Part shown: in pieces, positions 31,137 to 37,263 of the stretch | How positions within the stretch are numbered: position 1 is the stretch's first letter | How the letters are laid out: each line of letters begins with the position of its first letter | Notes under the pieces: generated by a model | The model's input: only the letters and a program-made list of their open reading frames with translations | The model's database searches: none | Told to the model about the DNA's origin: nothing | Translations under genes and position numbers: made by a program | Assembly (NCBI GenBank): GCA_902490365.1 | Contig: CABUDQ010000020.1 | Location: 1-37,263, forward strand | DNA from: an uncultured Collinsella sp. | Lineage (GTDB): Bacteria > Actinomycetota > Coriobacteriia > Coriobacteriales > Coriobacteriaceae | DNA: 37,263 nucleotides | Direction: 5' to 3'

Positions 31137-32048
31137 ATGAACGCTTCATCGCTTTCCTTCCAAGACATCATCCTGCGCCTCCAGCAGTACTGGGGCGAGC
31201 AGGGCTGCGTCATTATGCAGCCCTATGACTCCGAGGTCGGTGCCGGTACCTTCCATACCGCGACCACGCTGCGCTCGCTCGGTCCCGCCGAGTGGCGCAC
31301 CTGCTATGCGCAGCCTTGCCGCCGTCCCGCCGACGGCCGCTACGGCGAGAACCCTAACCGCATGCAGCACTACTATCAGTTCCAGGTGCTCATCAAGCCG
31401 TCGCCGGTCAACGCCCAGGAGCTCTACCTGGGTTCGCTGGCCGCCATTGGCCTGGACCCCAACGACCATGACGTCCGCTTTGTCGAGGACGACTGGGAGA
31501 GCCCGACCCTGGGCGCCTGGGGCCTTGGCTGGGAGGTCTGGCTCAACGGCATGGAGGTCACGCAGTTTACGTACTTCCAGCAGGTGGGCGGTATCGAGGT
31601 CGACCTCGTGCCCGTCGAGATTACCTATGGCCTGGAGCGTATCGCCATGTACGCCCAGGGCGTCAACTCGGTCTACGATCTGGTGTGGAGCTACCTGCCC
31701 GATGGCACGCCCATGACCTACGGCGACGTGTTCCTCGAGAACGAGCGCGAGTTCAGTGCCTATAACTTTGAGGTCGCCAACGTCGAGATGATGCGTCAGA
31801 AGTTTGACGACTACGAGGCCGAGTGCCATTCCTGCCTGGAGCGCAAACTGCCGCTGCCGGCGTACGACTGCGTCATGAAGTGCAGCCATGCCTTCAACCT
31901 GCTCGATGCCCGTGGCGCCCTGTCCGCGGTCGAGCGTGCCAACTACATCCTGCGCGTCCGCGCCGTCGCCAAGGCGTGCTGCGAGGCCTACATGGCCGAG
32001 GTCGCCGGAGTCAACGAGAATGCCGACCAGGAAGGCGAGGTGGCGTAA
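31137..32048 (+). CDS. glyQ: Glycyl-tRNA synthetase alpha subunit
   Basis: A 303-residue catalytic subunit of the bacterial alpha2-beta2 glycyl-tRNA synthetase. SFQDIILRLQQYWGEQGCVIMQPYDSEVGAGTFHTATTLRSLGP is the classic N-terminus; PNRMQHYYQFQVLIKPSP, WESPTLGAWGLGWEVWLNGMEVTQFTYFQQVGG and ITYGLERIAMYAQ complete the class II core. It has GAGG at short spacing before the ATG. glyS follows three bases after its stop. Most actinobacteria use the single-chain enzyme, so this form helps narrow the host. Confidence 0.97.
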   Translation: MNASSLSFQDIILRLQQYWGEQGCVIMQPYDSEVGAGTFHTATTLRSLGPAEWRTCYAQPCRRPADGRYGENPNRMQHYYQFQVLIKPSPVNAQELYLGSLAAIGLDPNDHDVRFVEDDWESPTLGAWGLGWEVWLNGMEVTQFTYFQQVGGIEVDLVPVEITYGLERIAMYAQGVNSVYDLVWSYLPDGTPMTYGDVFLENEREFSAYNFEVANVEMMRQKFDDYEAECHSCLERKLPLPAYDCVMKCSHAFNLLDARGALSAVERANYILRVRAVAKACCEAYMAEVAGVNENADQEGEVA

Positions 32049-32051
32049 GCC

Positions 32052-34148
32052 ATGGCAGACGCTAAGGATTTCCTGTTTGAGATCGGTACGGAGGAAATGC
32101 CCTCCGCACCGCTGAACAATGCTGTCAAGCAGCTTGGCACCATGATCGCCAAGGGCCTCGACGAGGCCGGTCTGGCCCATGGCGAGGTCCGCGTGATCTC
32201 GAGTCCGCGTCGTCTGGCTGCGCTCGTGGCCAACGTCGCCACTGCGACCGATGAGGTTCACGAGGTCAAGCGCGGCCCCGCGGCAAACATTGCCTTTGAT
32301 GCCGACGGCAACGCCACCAAGGCCGCACAGGGCTTCGCCCGTAAGTTCGGTGTGGCTGCCGAGGACTTGGTCCGTCGTGAGGACACCGACGGCCGCGAGT
32401 ATGTGTTCGCCGAGAAGAACATTCCCTCCGCACCGGCTACCCCGATCCTGACGGCCCTGTGCGAGAAGACTATCGCCGGCCTGCAGTGGCCCAACTACCG
32501 CAGCCAGCGCTGGGGGCACGAGCACGCGACGTTCGTGCGTCCGGTCCGCTGGATTTGCTGCCTTCTGGGCGAGGATATTGTGCCTGTGTCGTTTGCCGAC
32601 GTGACGAGCGGCAACACCATGCGTGGCCATCGCGTGCTTGGCCCCGGTGACCATGTTGTCGCTAGCCCCGCCGTCTACGAGCAGGTGCTCGAGGACGCCG
32701 GCGTGCTTTCTGCCGAGCGTCGTCGTGAGGCCATCCTTGCCGGTATCGCCGAGGTCGAGGCCGCTCGCCCTGGCTGCCATGTCGACACGCCCAAGAAGGT
32801 CTTTGAGGAGGTCATTAACCTCTGCGAGTGGCCGACGGTGCTCGTCGGTACCTTCGACGAGGAGTTCCTCAAGGTCCCGCACGAGATCATCTGCGAGTCC
32901 ATGCTCACCAACCAGCGCTACTTCCCGATCTATGACGGCGAGGGCAAGCTTACGCGTGAGTTCGTGGTCGTCTCCAACAGCAAGCCCGAGAACGCCGAGC
33001 GCGTGATCGACGGTAACGAGCGCGTCGTGCGCGCCCGTCTGGACGACGCTAAGTTCTTCTACGAGGAGGACCTGAAGATCTCCCTCGACGAGTTCCGTGA
33101 GCGCCTGTCCAAGGTCGCTTTCCAGGAGAAGCTCGGCAGCGTGCTCGCCAAGTCCGAGCGCATCGAGCAGCTCGCGCTCGCCATCGCCCGCGAGGCTCAC
33201 CTGGGCGCCCATCTTGCCGCCGACGCTGCTCGCGCCGCGCACCTGTGCAAGGCAGACCTGGTGTCCAACGCCGTCGTCGAGTTCACGAGCCAGCAGGGCG
33301 TGATGGGCGGTTATTACGCGACCGCGATGGGGGAGAACGACGAGGTTGCCCACGCCATTCGCGATCATTATCGTCCCCGCTTTGCCGGTGACGAGCTGCC
33401 CGAGGGCACCGCTGGCTGCATCGTGGCCTGCGCCGACAAGCTCGATACCATCGCCGGTATCTTTGCCATCGGCGAGCCCCCGACCGGCTCCTCCGACCCC
33501 TACGCGCTGCGTCGTGCCGCTATCGGCATTATCAACATCCTGCGCGACCGTCTGCCGATCGACCCCACGTCGCTCATCGACTTTGCCCTCGAACTCTACA
33601 GTGAGCAGGGCATTGAGTTCGACGCCGCCGAGGTCGCCCAGCAGGTTCGTGACTTCTTCCATGGCCGCCTGGTGAGCATGGCCCGCGACGAAAAGATTCC
33701 GGCCGATACCGTTGCCGCCGTCTCCGCGGTGCACATCATCGCCCCGTCCGTCTTCTTCGCCCGCTGCGCCGCCCTCGACGAGGCCCGCAAGAATGACGCT
33801 GAGACGTTCGACAACCTGGCGACCGCCTATGCCCGCGCCGCGCATATTTCCAAGCCCGAGCTGGGTGCGGAGTATGACCGCAGCCTGATGGGCGAGGTCG
33901 AGCTCGCGCTCGCCGACGCCTCCGAGGCTGCTCAGACCGCTGTCGATGCCGCCCTTGCTGCCGAGGATTACCCGGCCGCATTTGCCGCCCTCGCCGCCCT
34001 GCGCGCGCCCATCGACCGTTTCTTCGATGAGGTCATGGTCATGGACAAGGACGAGCAGCTTCGCGATAATCGCCTTAAGCTGCTCAACCGCTTCGAGGCC
34101 GTTTTCTCCGGCATCGCCAACATCGGTGAGCTTGCCCGCAAAAAGTAA
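32052..34148 (+). CDS. glyS: Glycyl-tRNA synthetase beta subunit
   Basis: A 698-residue beta subunit, needed for tRNA recognition in the alpha2-beta2 enzyme. It begins KDFLFEIGTEEMPSAPLNNAVKQL, with SSPRRLAALV, the RGPAANIAFDADGNATKAAQGFARKFG region, FVRPVRWICCLLG and the VFFARCAALDEAR-like C-terminal part, then a DALR-type anticodon-binding end (FFDEVMVMDKDEQLRDNRLKLLNRFEAVF). Length is normal. It starts three bases after glyQ. A 1023-codon antisense frame over this gene is a GC-bias shadow. Confidence 0.97.
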   Translation: MADAKDFLFEIGTEEMPSAPLNNAVKQLGTMIAKGLDEAGLAHGEVRVISSPRRLAALVANVATATDEVHEVKRGPAANIAFDADGNATKAAQGFARKFGVAAEDLVRREDTDGREYVFAEKNIPSAPATPILTALCEKTIAGLQWPNYRSQRWGHEHATFVRPVRWICCLLGEDIVPVSFADVTSGNTMRGHRVLGPGDHVVASPAVYEQVLEDAGVLSAERRREAILAGIAEVEAARPGCHVDTPKKVFEEVINLCEWPTVLVGTFDEEFLKVPHEIICESMLTNQRYFPIYDGEGKLTREFVVVSNSKPENAERVIDGNERVVRARLDDAKFFYEEDLKISLDEFRERLSKVAFQEKLGSVLAKSERIEQLALAIAREAHLGAHLAADAARAAHLCKADLVSNAVVEFTSQQGVMGGYYATAMGENDEVAHAIRDHYRPRFAGDELPEGTAGCIVACADKLDTIAGIFAIGEPPTGSSDPYALRRAAIGIINILRDRLPIDPTSLIDFALELYSEQGIEFDAAEVAQQVRDFFHGRLVSMARDEKIPADTVAAVSAVHIIAPSVFFARCAALDEARKNDAETFDNLATAYARAAHISKPELGAEYDRSLMGEVELALADASEAAQTAVDAALAAEDYPAAFAALAALRAPIDRFFDEVMVMDKDEQLRDNRLKLLNRFEAVFSGIANIGELARKK

Positions 34149-34182
34149 GCCAGCCTGCGCATAAGCCCAAAAGGAGCCCCGC

Positions 34183-35058
34183 ATGGATTGCCTGGTCACC
34201 GCTCGTCCCACCGTCATCGTTATCTCCGACTCGCTCGGTGATACCGCTTGTGAGGTGGTGCTTGCGGCGTCCGGGCAATTTGATGAAGGGGCTTTTCATC
34301 TCTTGCGCCTGCCCAAGGTGACCTCGGTGGAGCAGGTCAAGTCATTTGTGGGGCCGCGCGTCGATGCCGACCATCGCGATGTCGCCGTGTTCCATACCAT
34401 TGTCGATCCGGCGCTTCGCGCCCGCGTGCTCGATTACCTGGGTATGCTGCATATCCGTTCGGTCGACCTGATCGGCCCGACGCTTGCCGTGCTGTCGTCG
34501 CTCATCGGTGTGCCGCCCAAGTGCGTTGCGGGCGTGATTCACAAGACCGATGACCGCTATTTCCATCGTATCGAGGCCATGGAGTATTTCGTTGAGCACG
34601 ATGACGGTCGTGGTTGCGACGATCTGTCGGGTGCCGATATCGTGCTGCTGGGTGTGTCGCGTACATCTAAGACGCCGCTGTCGATGTATTTAGCCTATCA
34701 GGGCTACAAGGTCGCCAATGTCCCACTGGCGCATGGCATGGAGCCGCCCAAGTCGATTTACGAGGTTGACCCGATGCGCCTGTTCGGCTTGATTTCGACC
34801 GTCGATGTGATTTCCGAGATTCGCGATAGCCGCTTGGGCGACGACTACGCCCGCGCCGTCGCAGGCTCCTATGCCGAGCCCGAGAGCGTGCGTAGTGAGC
34901 TTGCGGAAGCCCGCGCGCTCATGAAACGCCTGGGCTGCTTTGTAGTGCGTACCGACGGCAAAGCCATCGAGGAAAGCGCTGCCGAGATCATTGCTCACCT
35001 CGAAGAGATTCAAGAGGCAAGAGCCCGCCGTGCCGCCCGCCGCGCTCAACAGCAGTAG
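34183..35058 (+). CDS. ppsR: PPDK regulatory protein (bifunctional kinase / pyrophosphorylase, DUF299)
   Basis: A 291-residue DUF299 protein. IVISDSLGDTACEVVLAASGQF begins the family fold, and the P-loop GVSRTSKTPLSMYLA is at 157-171, followed by YKVANVPLAHGMEPP. Members use ADP to phosphorylate a threonine in PPDK or PEP synthase, switching it off, and remove it by phosphorolysis. The target here is very likely the PPDK encoded 346 bases downstream. It lies 34 bases after glyS with AAAGGAG before its ATG, so it may ride on the gly operon transcript. Confidence 0.93.
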   Translation: MDCLVTARPTVIVISDSLGDTACEVVLAASGQFDEGAFHLLRLPKVTSVEQVKSFVGPRVDADHRDVAVFHTIVDPALRARVLDYLGMLHIRSVDLIGPTLAVLSSLIGVPPKCVAGVIHKTDDRYFHRIEAMEYFVEHDDGRGCDDLSGADIVLLGVSRTSKTPLSMYLAYQGYKVANVPLAHGMEPPKSIYEVDPMRLFGLISTVDVISEIRDSRLGDDYARAVAGSYAEPESVRSELAEARALMKRLGCFVVRTDGKAIEESAAEIIAHLEEIQEARARRAARRAQQQ

Positions 35059-35068
35059 TCCTTTCTGT

Positions 35069-35146
35069 GATGATTTTTCTGGGACGGGGATTAAAAAATC
35101 ATTAGGTACTCATTGATTTTTTAATCCCCGTCCCAGAAAAATCATC
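35069..35146. repeat. Perfect 33-bp inverted repeat (78 bases overall)
   Basis: The left arm at 35069-35101 and the right arm at 35114-35146 are exact reverse complements over 33 bases, with a 12-base spacer. The arms share a GC-rich core (CTGGGACGGGG) flanked by A/T runs. It lies 10 bases after the ppsR stop. It is not a standard intrinsic terminator, because no T-run follows the stem in either direction. It looks like a dispersed palindrome (REP-like or a miniature mobile remnant); no second copy is present in the window. Confidence 0.9.
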
Positions 35147-35152
35147 GGAGTG

Positions 35153-35185
35153 GCTAAATAGCCTGAATTGATAAAGCGATTTAGC
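35153..35185. repeat. Small hairpin following the long palindrome
   Basis: GCTAAATAGC and GCGATTTAGC form a nine-pair stem with one mismatch and a 13-base A/T-rich loop, seven bases after the 33-bp palindrome. A short A-run follows on the plus strand, so on the minus strand it would end transcripts weakly; role unknown. Confidence 0.4.
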
Positions 35186-35234
35186 AAAAACATCGCATCT
35201 GACCTGCATTCTTCTTATATTGGTATCTTCATAA

Positions 35235-35282
35235 GGTAACCACCTTTACCTACCGTTTACCGCTAGTTTTAGCACGTTTACC
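35235..35282. promoter_or_regulatory. Cluster of TTTACC repeats upstream of ppdK (candidate operators)
   Basis: TTTACC occurs at 35245-35250, 35256-35261 and 35277-35282, spaced 11 and 21 bases, one and two helical turns, so on the same DNA face. An inverted GGTAA lies at 35235-35239. The cluster ends about 40 bases before the ppdK -10 box, which lacks a good -35, fitting an activator-binding region. Confidence 0.45.
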
Positions 35283-35323
35283 AAACCGCGCACCCTCTGC
35301 TCAAGCCTGCCCAAAACCCGCCG

Positions 35324-35329
35324 TATAGT
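35324..35329 (+). promoter_or_regulatory. Candidate -10 box of ppdK
   Basis: TATAGT, five of six matches to consensus, lies 75 bases before the ppdK start. The -35 position (about 35301-35306, TCAAGC) is poor. The resulting leader of about 70 bases includes a small GC hairpin (CCCGC/GCGGG at 35340-35354). Confidence 0.4.
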
Positions 35330-35404
35330 TCCCTCACGGCCCGCATCCGGCGGGTCGATTCGTTACCACGGTCGTGCGCGTAAGCGCATGGAAGGGGAAG
35401 TATC

Positions 35405-37263
35405 GTGAGCGATTGCAAGAGGGTTTACCGTTTTGGAACCGACGCCCAGGGCACCTGTGTCACCGAGGGCGACAAGTCCATGAACTTCGTGCTTGGTGGC
35501 AAGGGCGCTAACCTTGCCGAGATGAGCCGTATCGGCCTGCCGGTTCCCGGTGGCTTTACCATTGCCTGCCAGACTTGCGTTGAGTACTCCGGCGCCGGCA
35601 ACGTGTGGCCGGAGGGCGCGCTCGACGAGATCGTTGCCGCCGAGGTCGACCTCGAGGCCCGCTGCGGCAAGAAGCTCGGCGATGCCTCCGATCCGCTGCT
35701 CGTGTCGGTCCGCTCGGGCGCTCCGTTCTCCATGCCCGGTATGATGGACACGGTTCTCAACCTGGGCCTCAACGACGATTCCGTCCAGGGCCTTATCGCC
35801 CAGACGCAAAACCCGCGCTTTGCCTGGGATAGCTACCGCCGCTTTATCCAGATGTTCTCCAACGTCGTCATGGGTGTCGATGCCGACTTGTTCGAGAATG
35901 CCCTGACCCAGGCCCGCCTGGTCGCCGGCGTTCGCGTCGATTCCGAGCTTTCGGCCGAGGACCTGCAGGAACTCGTCGAGACCTTCAAGGACATCTTCTC
36001 CGAGAACGTCGAGGCTGCCCTGTATCCCGAGCTCGAGGTCGCTGACGGCAAGCCCGTCTTCCCGCACGACCCGGAGCTTCAGCTGCGCCTTGCCATCCAG
36101 GCCGTCTTTGGCAGCTGGATGAACGAGCGCGCCTGCATCTACCGCAAGCAGCATGGCATTTCCGATGAGCTCGGCACCGCCGTCAACGTCCAGGCTATGG
36201 CCTTTGGCAATAAGGGCGAGACCTCGGCGACCGGCGTCGCCTTTACGCGCAACCCGGCCGACGGAACCAAGGAGTTCTACGGTGACTTTCTGGTCAACGC
36301 CCAGGGCGAGGACGTCGTCGCCGGCATCCGCAACACCGAGCCCATCGCCGACCTCAAGACCACCCCAGGCCTCGAGTCCGCAGGTGAGGAGCTTGAGCGT
36401 GTCTTCCTGACGCTTGAGGACCACTATCGCGATATGTGCGATATCGAGTTCACCATCGAGCAGGGTAAGCTCTGGATGCTCCAGACCCGCGTGGGCAAGC
36501 GCACCGCCACCGCCGCCCTGCGCATTGCTATCGAAATGGTCGAGGAGGGCCTGATCACCCGCGAGGAGGCTGTGAGCCGCATCGATCCCGCGCAGCTCGA
36601 CCAACTCCTGCACCCGCAGTTCGACGTCTCCAAGAAGTACGAGGCGCTCGCTACCGGTCTTAACGCCAGCCCCGGTGCCGCCGTGGGCGAGGTCGTGTTC
36701 TCGAGTGATGACGCCGTCGCGCGCGCCAACGAGGGCCACAAGGTCATTCTGGTTCGCTGGGAGACCAACCCCGACGACCTGAAGGGCATGGTCGCTGCCG
36801 AGGGTATCTTGACGAGCCATGGTGGCAAGACGAGCCACGCCGCCGTTATCGCCCGCGGCATGGGTACGCCCTGCGTCTGCGGTGTCGAACGCTTCCATAT
36901 CGACGCGGCCGAGAAGGTCGTGCGCATCGAGGGCAGCGACCGCGTATTGCACGAGGGCGATGTCATCTCCATCGACGGCACCCAGGGCATCGTCGTCGAC
37001 GGTTCCGTCGACCTGGTCTCCGCCGAGCTTACCGGCGACCTGGACACTATCCTGTCCTGGGCCGACGAGATTCGCCTGGACGAGACCTGTGGTCATGCCA
37101 ACCATGTGCGCGTCAACGCCGACAATCCCGAGGATGCCGAGCTTGCCCTCGAGTTTGGCGCCGAGGCTATTGGCCTGTGCCGCACCGAGCACATGTTCCT
37201 GGGCGATCGCAAGAACATCATCCAGAGCTTTATCCTGTCCGACGACGAGGCCGTGAAGCAGCA
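35405..37263 (+). CDS. ppdK: Pyruvate, phosphate dikinase, N-terminal part (runs off right edge)
   Basis: 619 codons are visible of a protein usually near 880. The GTG start has GGAAGGGGAAG upstream and opens MSDCKRVYRFG. The ATP-grasp domain has GGKGANLAEMSRIGLPVPGGFTI, SVRSGAPFSMPGMMDTVLNLG and the later GDFLVNAQGEDVVAGIR. The central phosphohistidine domain has GGKTSHAAVIARGMGTPCV with catalytic His478 and regulatory Thr476, the residue targeted by DUF299 proteins such as the upstream PpsR. The beginning of the PEP-binding barrel follows (IGLCRTEHMFL). The enzyme interconverts pyruvate, ATP and phosphate with PEP, AMP and PPi, allowing PPi-linked glycolysis or gluconeogenesis. Confidence 0.95.
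   Translation, partial: MSDCKRVYRFGTDAQGTCVTEGDKSMNFVLGGKGANLAEMSRIGLPVPGGFTIACQTCVEYSGAGNVWPEGALDEIVAAEVDLEARCGKKLGDASDPLLVSVRSGAPFSMPGMMDTVLNLGLNDDSVQGLIAQTQNPRFAWDSYRRFIQMFSNVVMGVDADLFENALTQARLVAGVRVDSELSAEDLQELVETFKDIFSENVEAALYPELEVADGKPVFPHDPELQLRLAIQAVFGSWMNERACIYRKQHGISDELGTAVNVQAMAFGNKGETSATGVAFTRNPADGTKEFYGDFLVNAQGEDVVAGIRNTEPIADLKTTPGLESAGEELERVFLTLEDHYRDMCDIEFTIEQGKLWMLQTRVGKRTATAALRIAIEMVEEGLITREEAVSRIDPAQLDQLLHPQFDVSKKYEALATGLNASPGAAVGEVVFSSDDAVARANEGHKVILVRWETNPDDLKGMVAAEGILTSHGGKTSHAAVIARGMGTPCVCGVERFHIDAAEKVVRIEGSDRVLHEGDVISIDGTQGIVVDGSVDLVSAELTGDLDTILSWADEIRLDETCGHANHVRVNADNPEDAELALEFGAEAIGLCRTEHMFLGDRKNIIQSFILSDDEAVKQ

Noticed and set aside
31146..34217. A 1023-codon minus-strand open frame over glyQ and glyS
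   Set aside because: Antisense shadow of two well-conserved synthetase subunits; no ribosome site and no family resemblance.
35059..35404. CRISPR array or small gene in the long gap before ppdK
   Set aside because: The repeats are a single palindrome and short hexamers, not a regular repeat-spacer series, and no frame with a ribosome site is present.
35363..37192. A 609-codon minus-strand open frame over ppdK
   Set aside because: Antisense shadow of PPDK, whose plus-strand translation shows intact catalytic motifs.

Overview
The window is a gene-dense, GC-rich stretch of a bacterial chromosome made almost entirely of core housekeeping genes. Gene content and style point to a gut-type actinobacterium of the class Coriobacteriia; Collinsella or a close relative is my best guess from protein character, not from a database match. 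Supporting signs are high GC with strong GC3 bias, frequent TTG starts, a two-subunit glycyl-tRNA synthetase (unusual among actinobacteria at large), pyruvate phosphate dikinase with its regulator, and the actinobacterial order rpsP-KH-rimM-trmD-lepB. I see no CRISPR array, prophage or insertion sequence.

Region 1 (1-7024, minus strand): one aromatic amino acid operon, read aroF-tyrA-aroB-aroA-aroC-pheA-aroE, with short gaps or overlaps. It supplies DAHP synthase, most of the shikimate pathway, and the branch enzymes to Phe and Tyr. Its leader holds a terminator-like hairpin and a possible 20-codon leader ORF, which suggests attenuation. Region 2 (7115-10025, plus): tRNA-Arg(CCG) with promoter and terminator, then a CtpE-like P-type cation ATPase. 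Region 3 (10131-13239): a membrane-anchored double zinc-ribbon protein, a cyclophilin, and a TPR protein with one membrane helix.

Region 4 (13355-22960): the cell-elongation cluster mreB-mreC-mreD-mrdA(PBP2)-rodA, then a DUF697-like membrane protein and the uncharacterised radical SAM (TIGR03960) / DUF2344 pair. Region 5 (22957-27121): a strong promoter, then rplU-rpmA, a terminator, obgE-nadD-yqeK-rsfS, and a strong terminator. Region 6: dinB on the minus strand with a LexA-like site, divergent from rpsP-khpA-rimM-trmD-lepB (ribosome maturation, tRNA methylation, protein export; rplS is absent from its usual place).

Region 7 (31137-37263): glyQ-glyS-ppsR, a 346-base intergenic region with a perfect 33-bp inverted repeat and phased TTTACC repeats, then ppdK running off the right edge. 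PpsR and PPDK form a regulator/target pair: PpsR-type enzymes phosphorylate the threonine two residues before the PPDK catalytic histidine, and that threonine is present here.

The least explained parts are non-coding: the attenuator-like leader of the aro operon, the long palindrome downstream of ppsR, and the putative operator array before ppdK. Among proteins, the least explained are the DUF697-like protein, the radical SAM/DUF2344 pair, the zinc-ribbon membrane protein, and a PBP2 with an extra N-terminal membrane helix.
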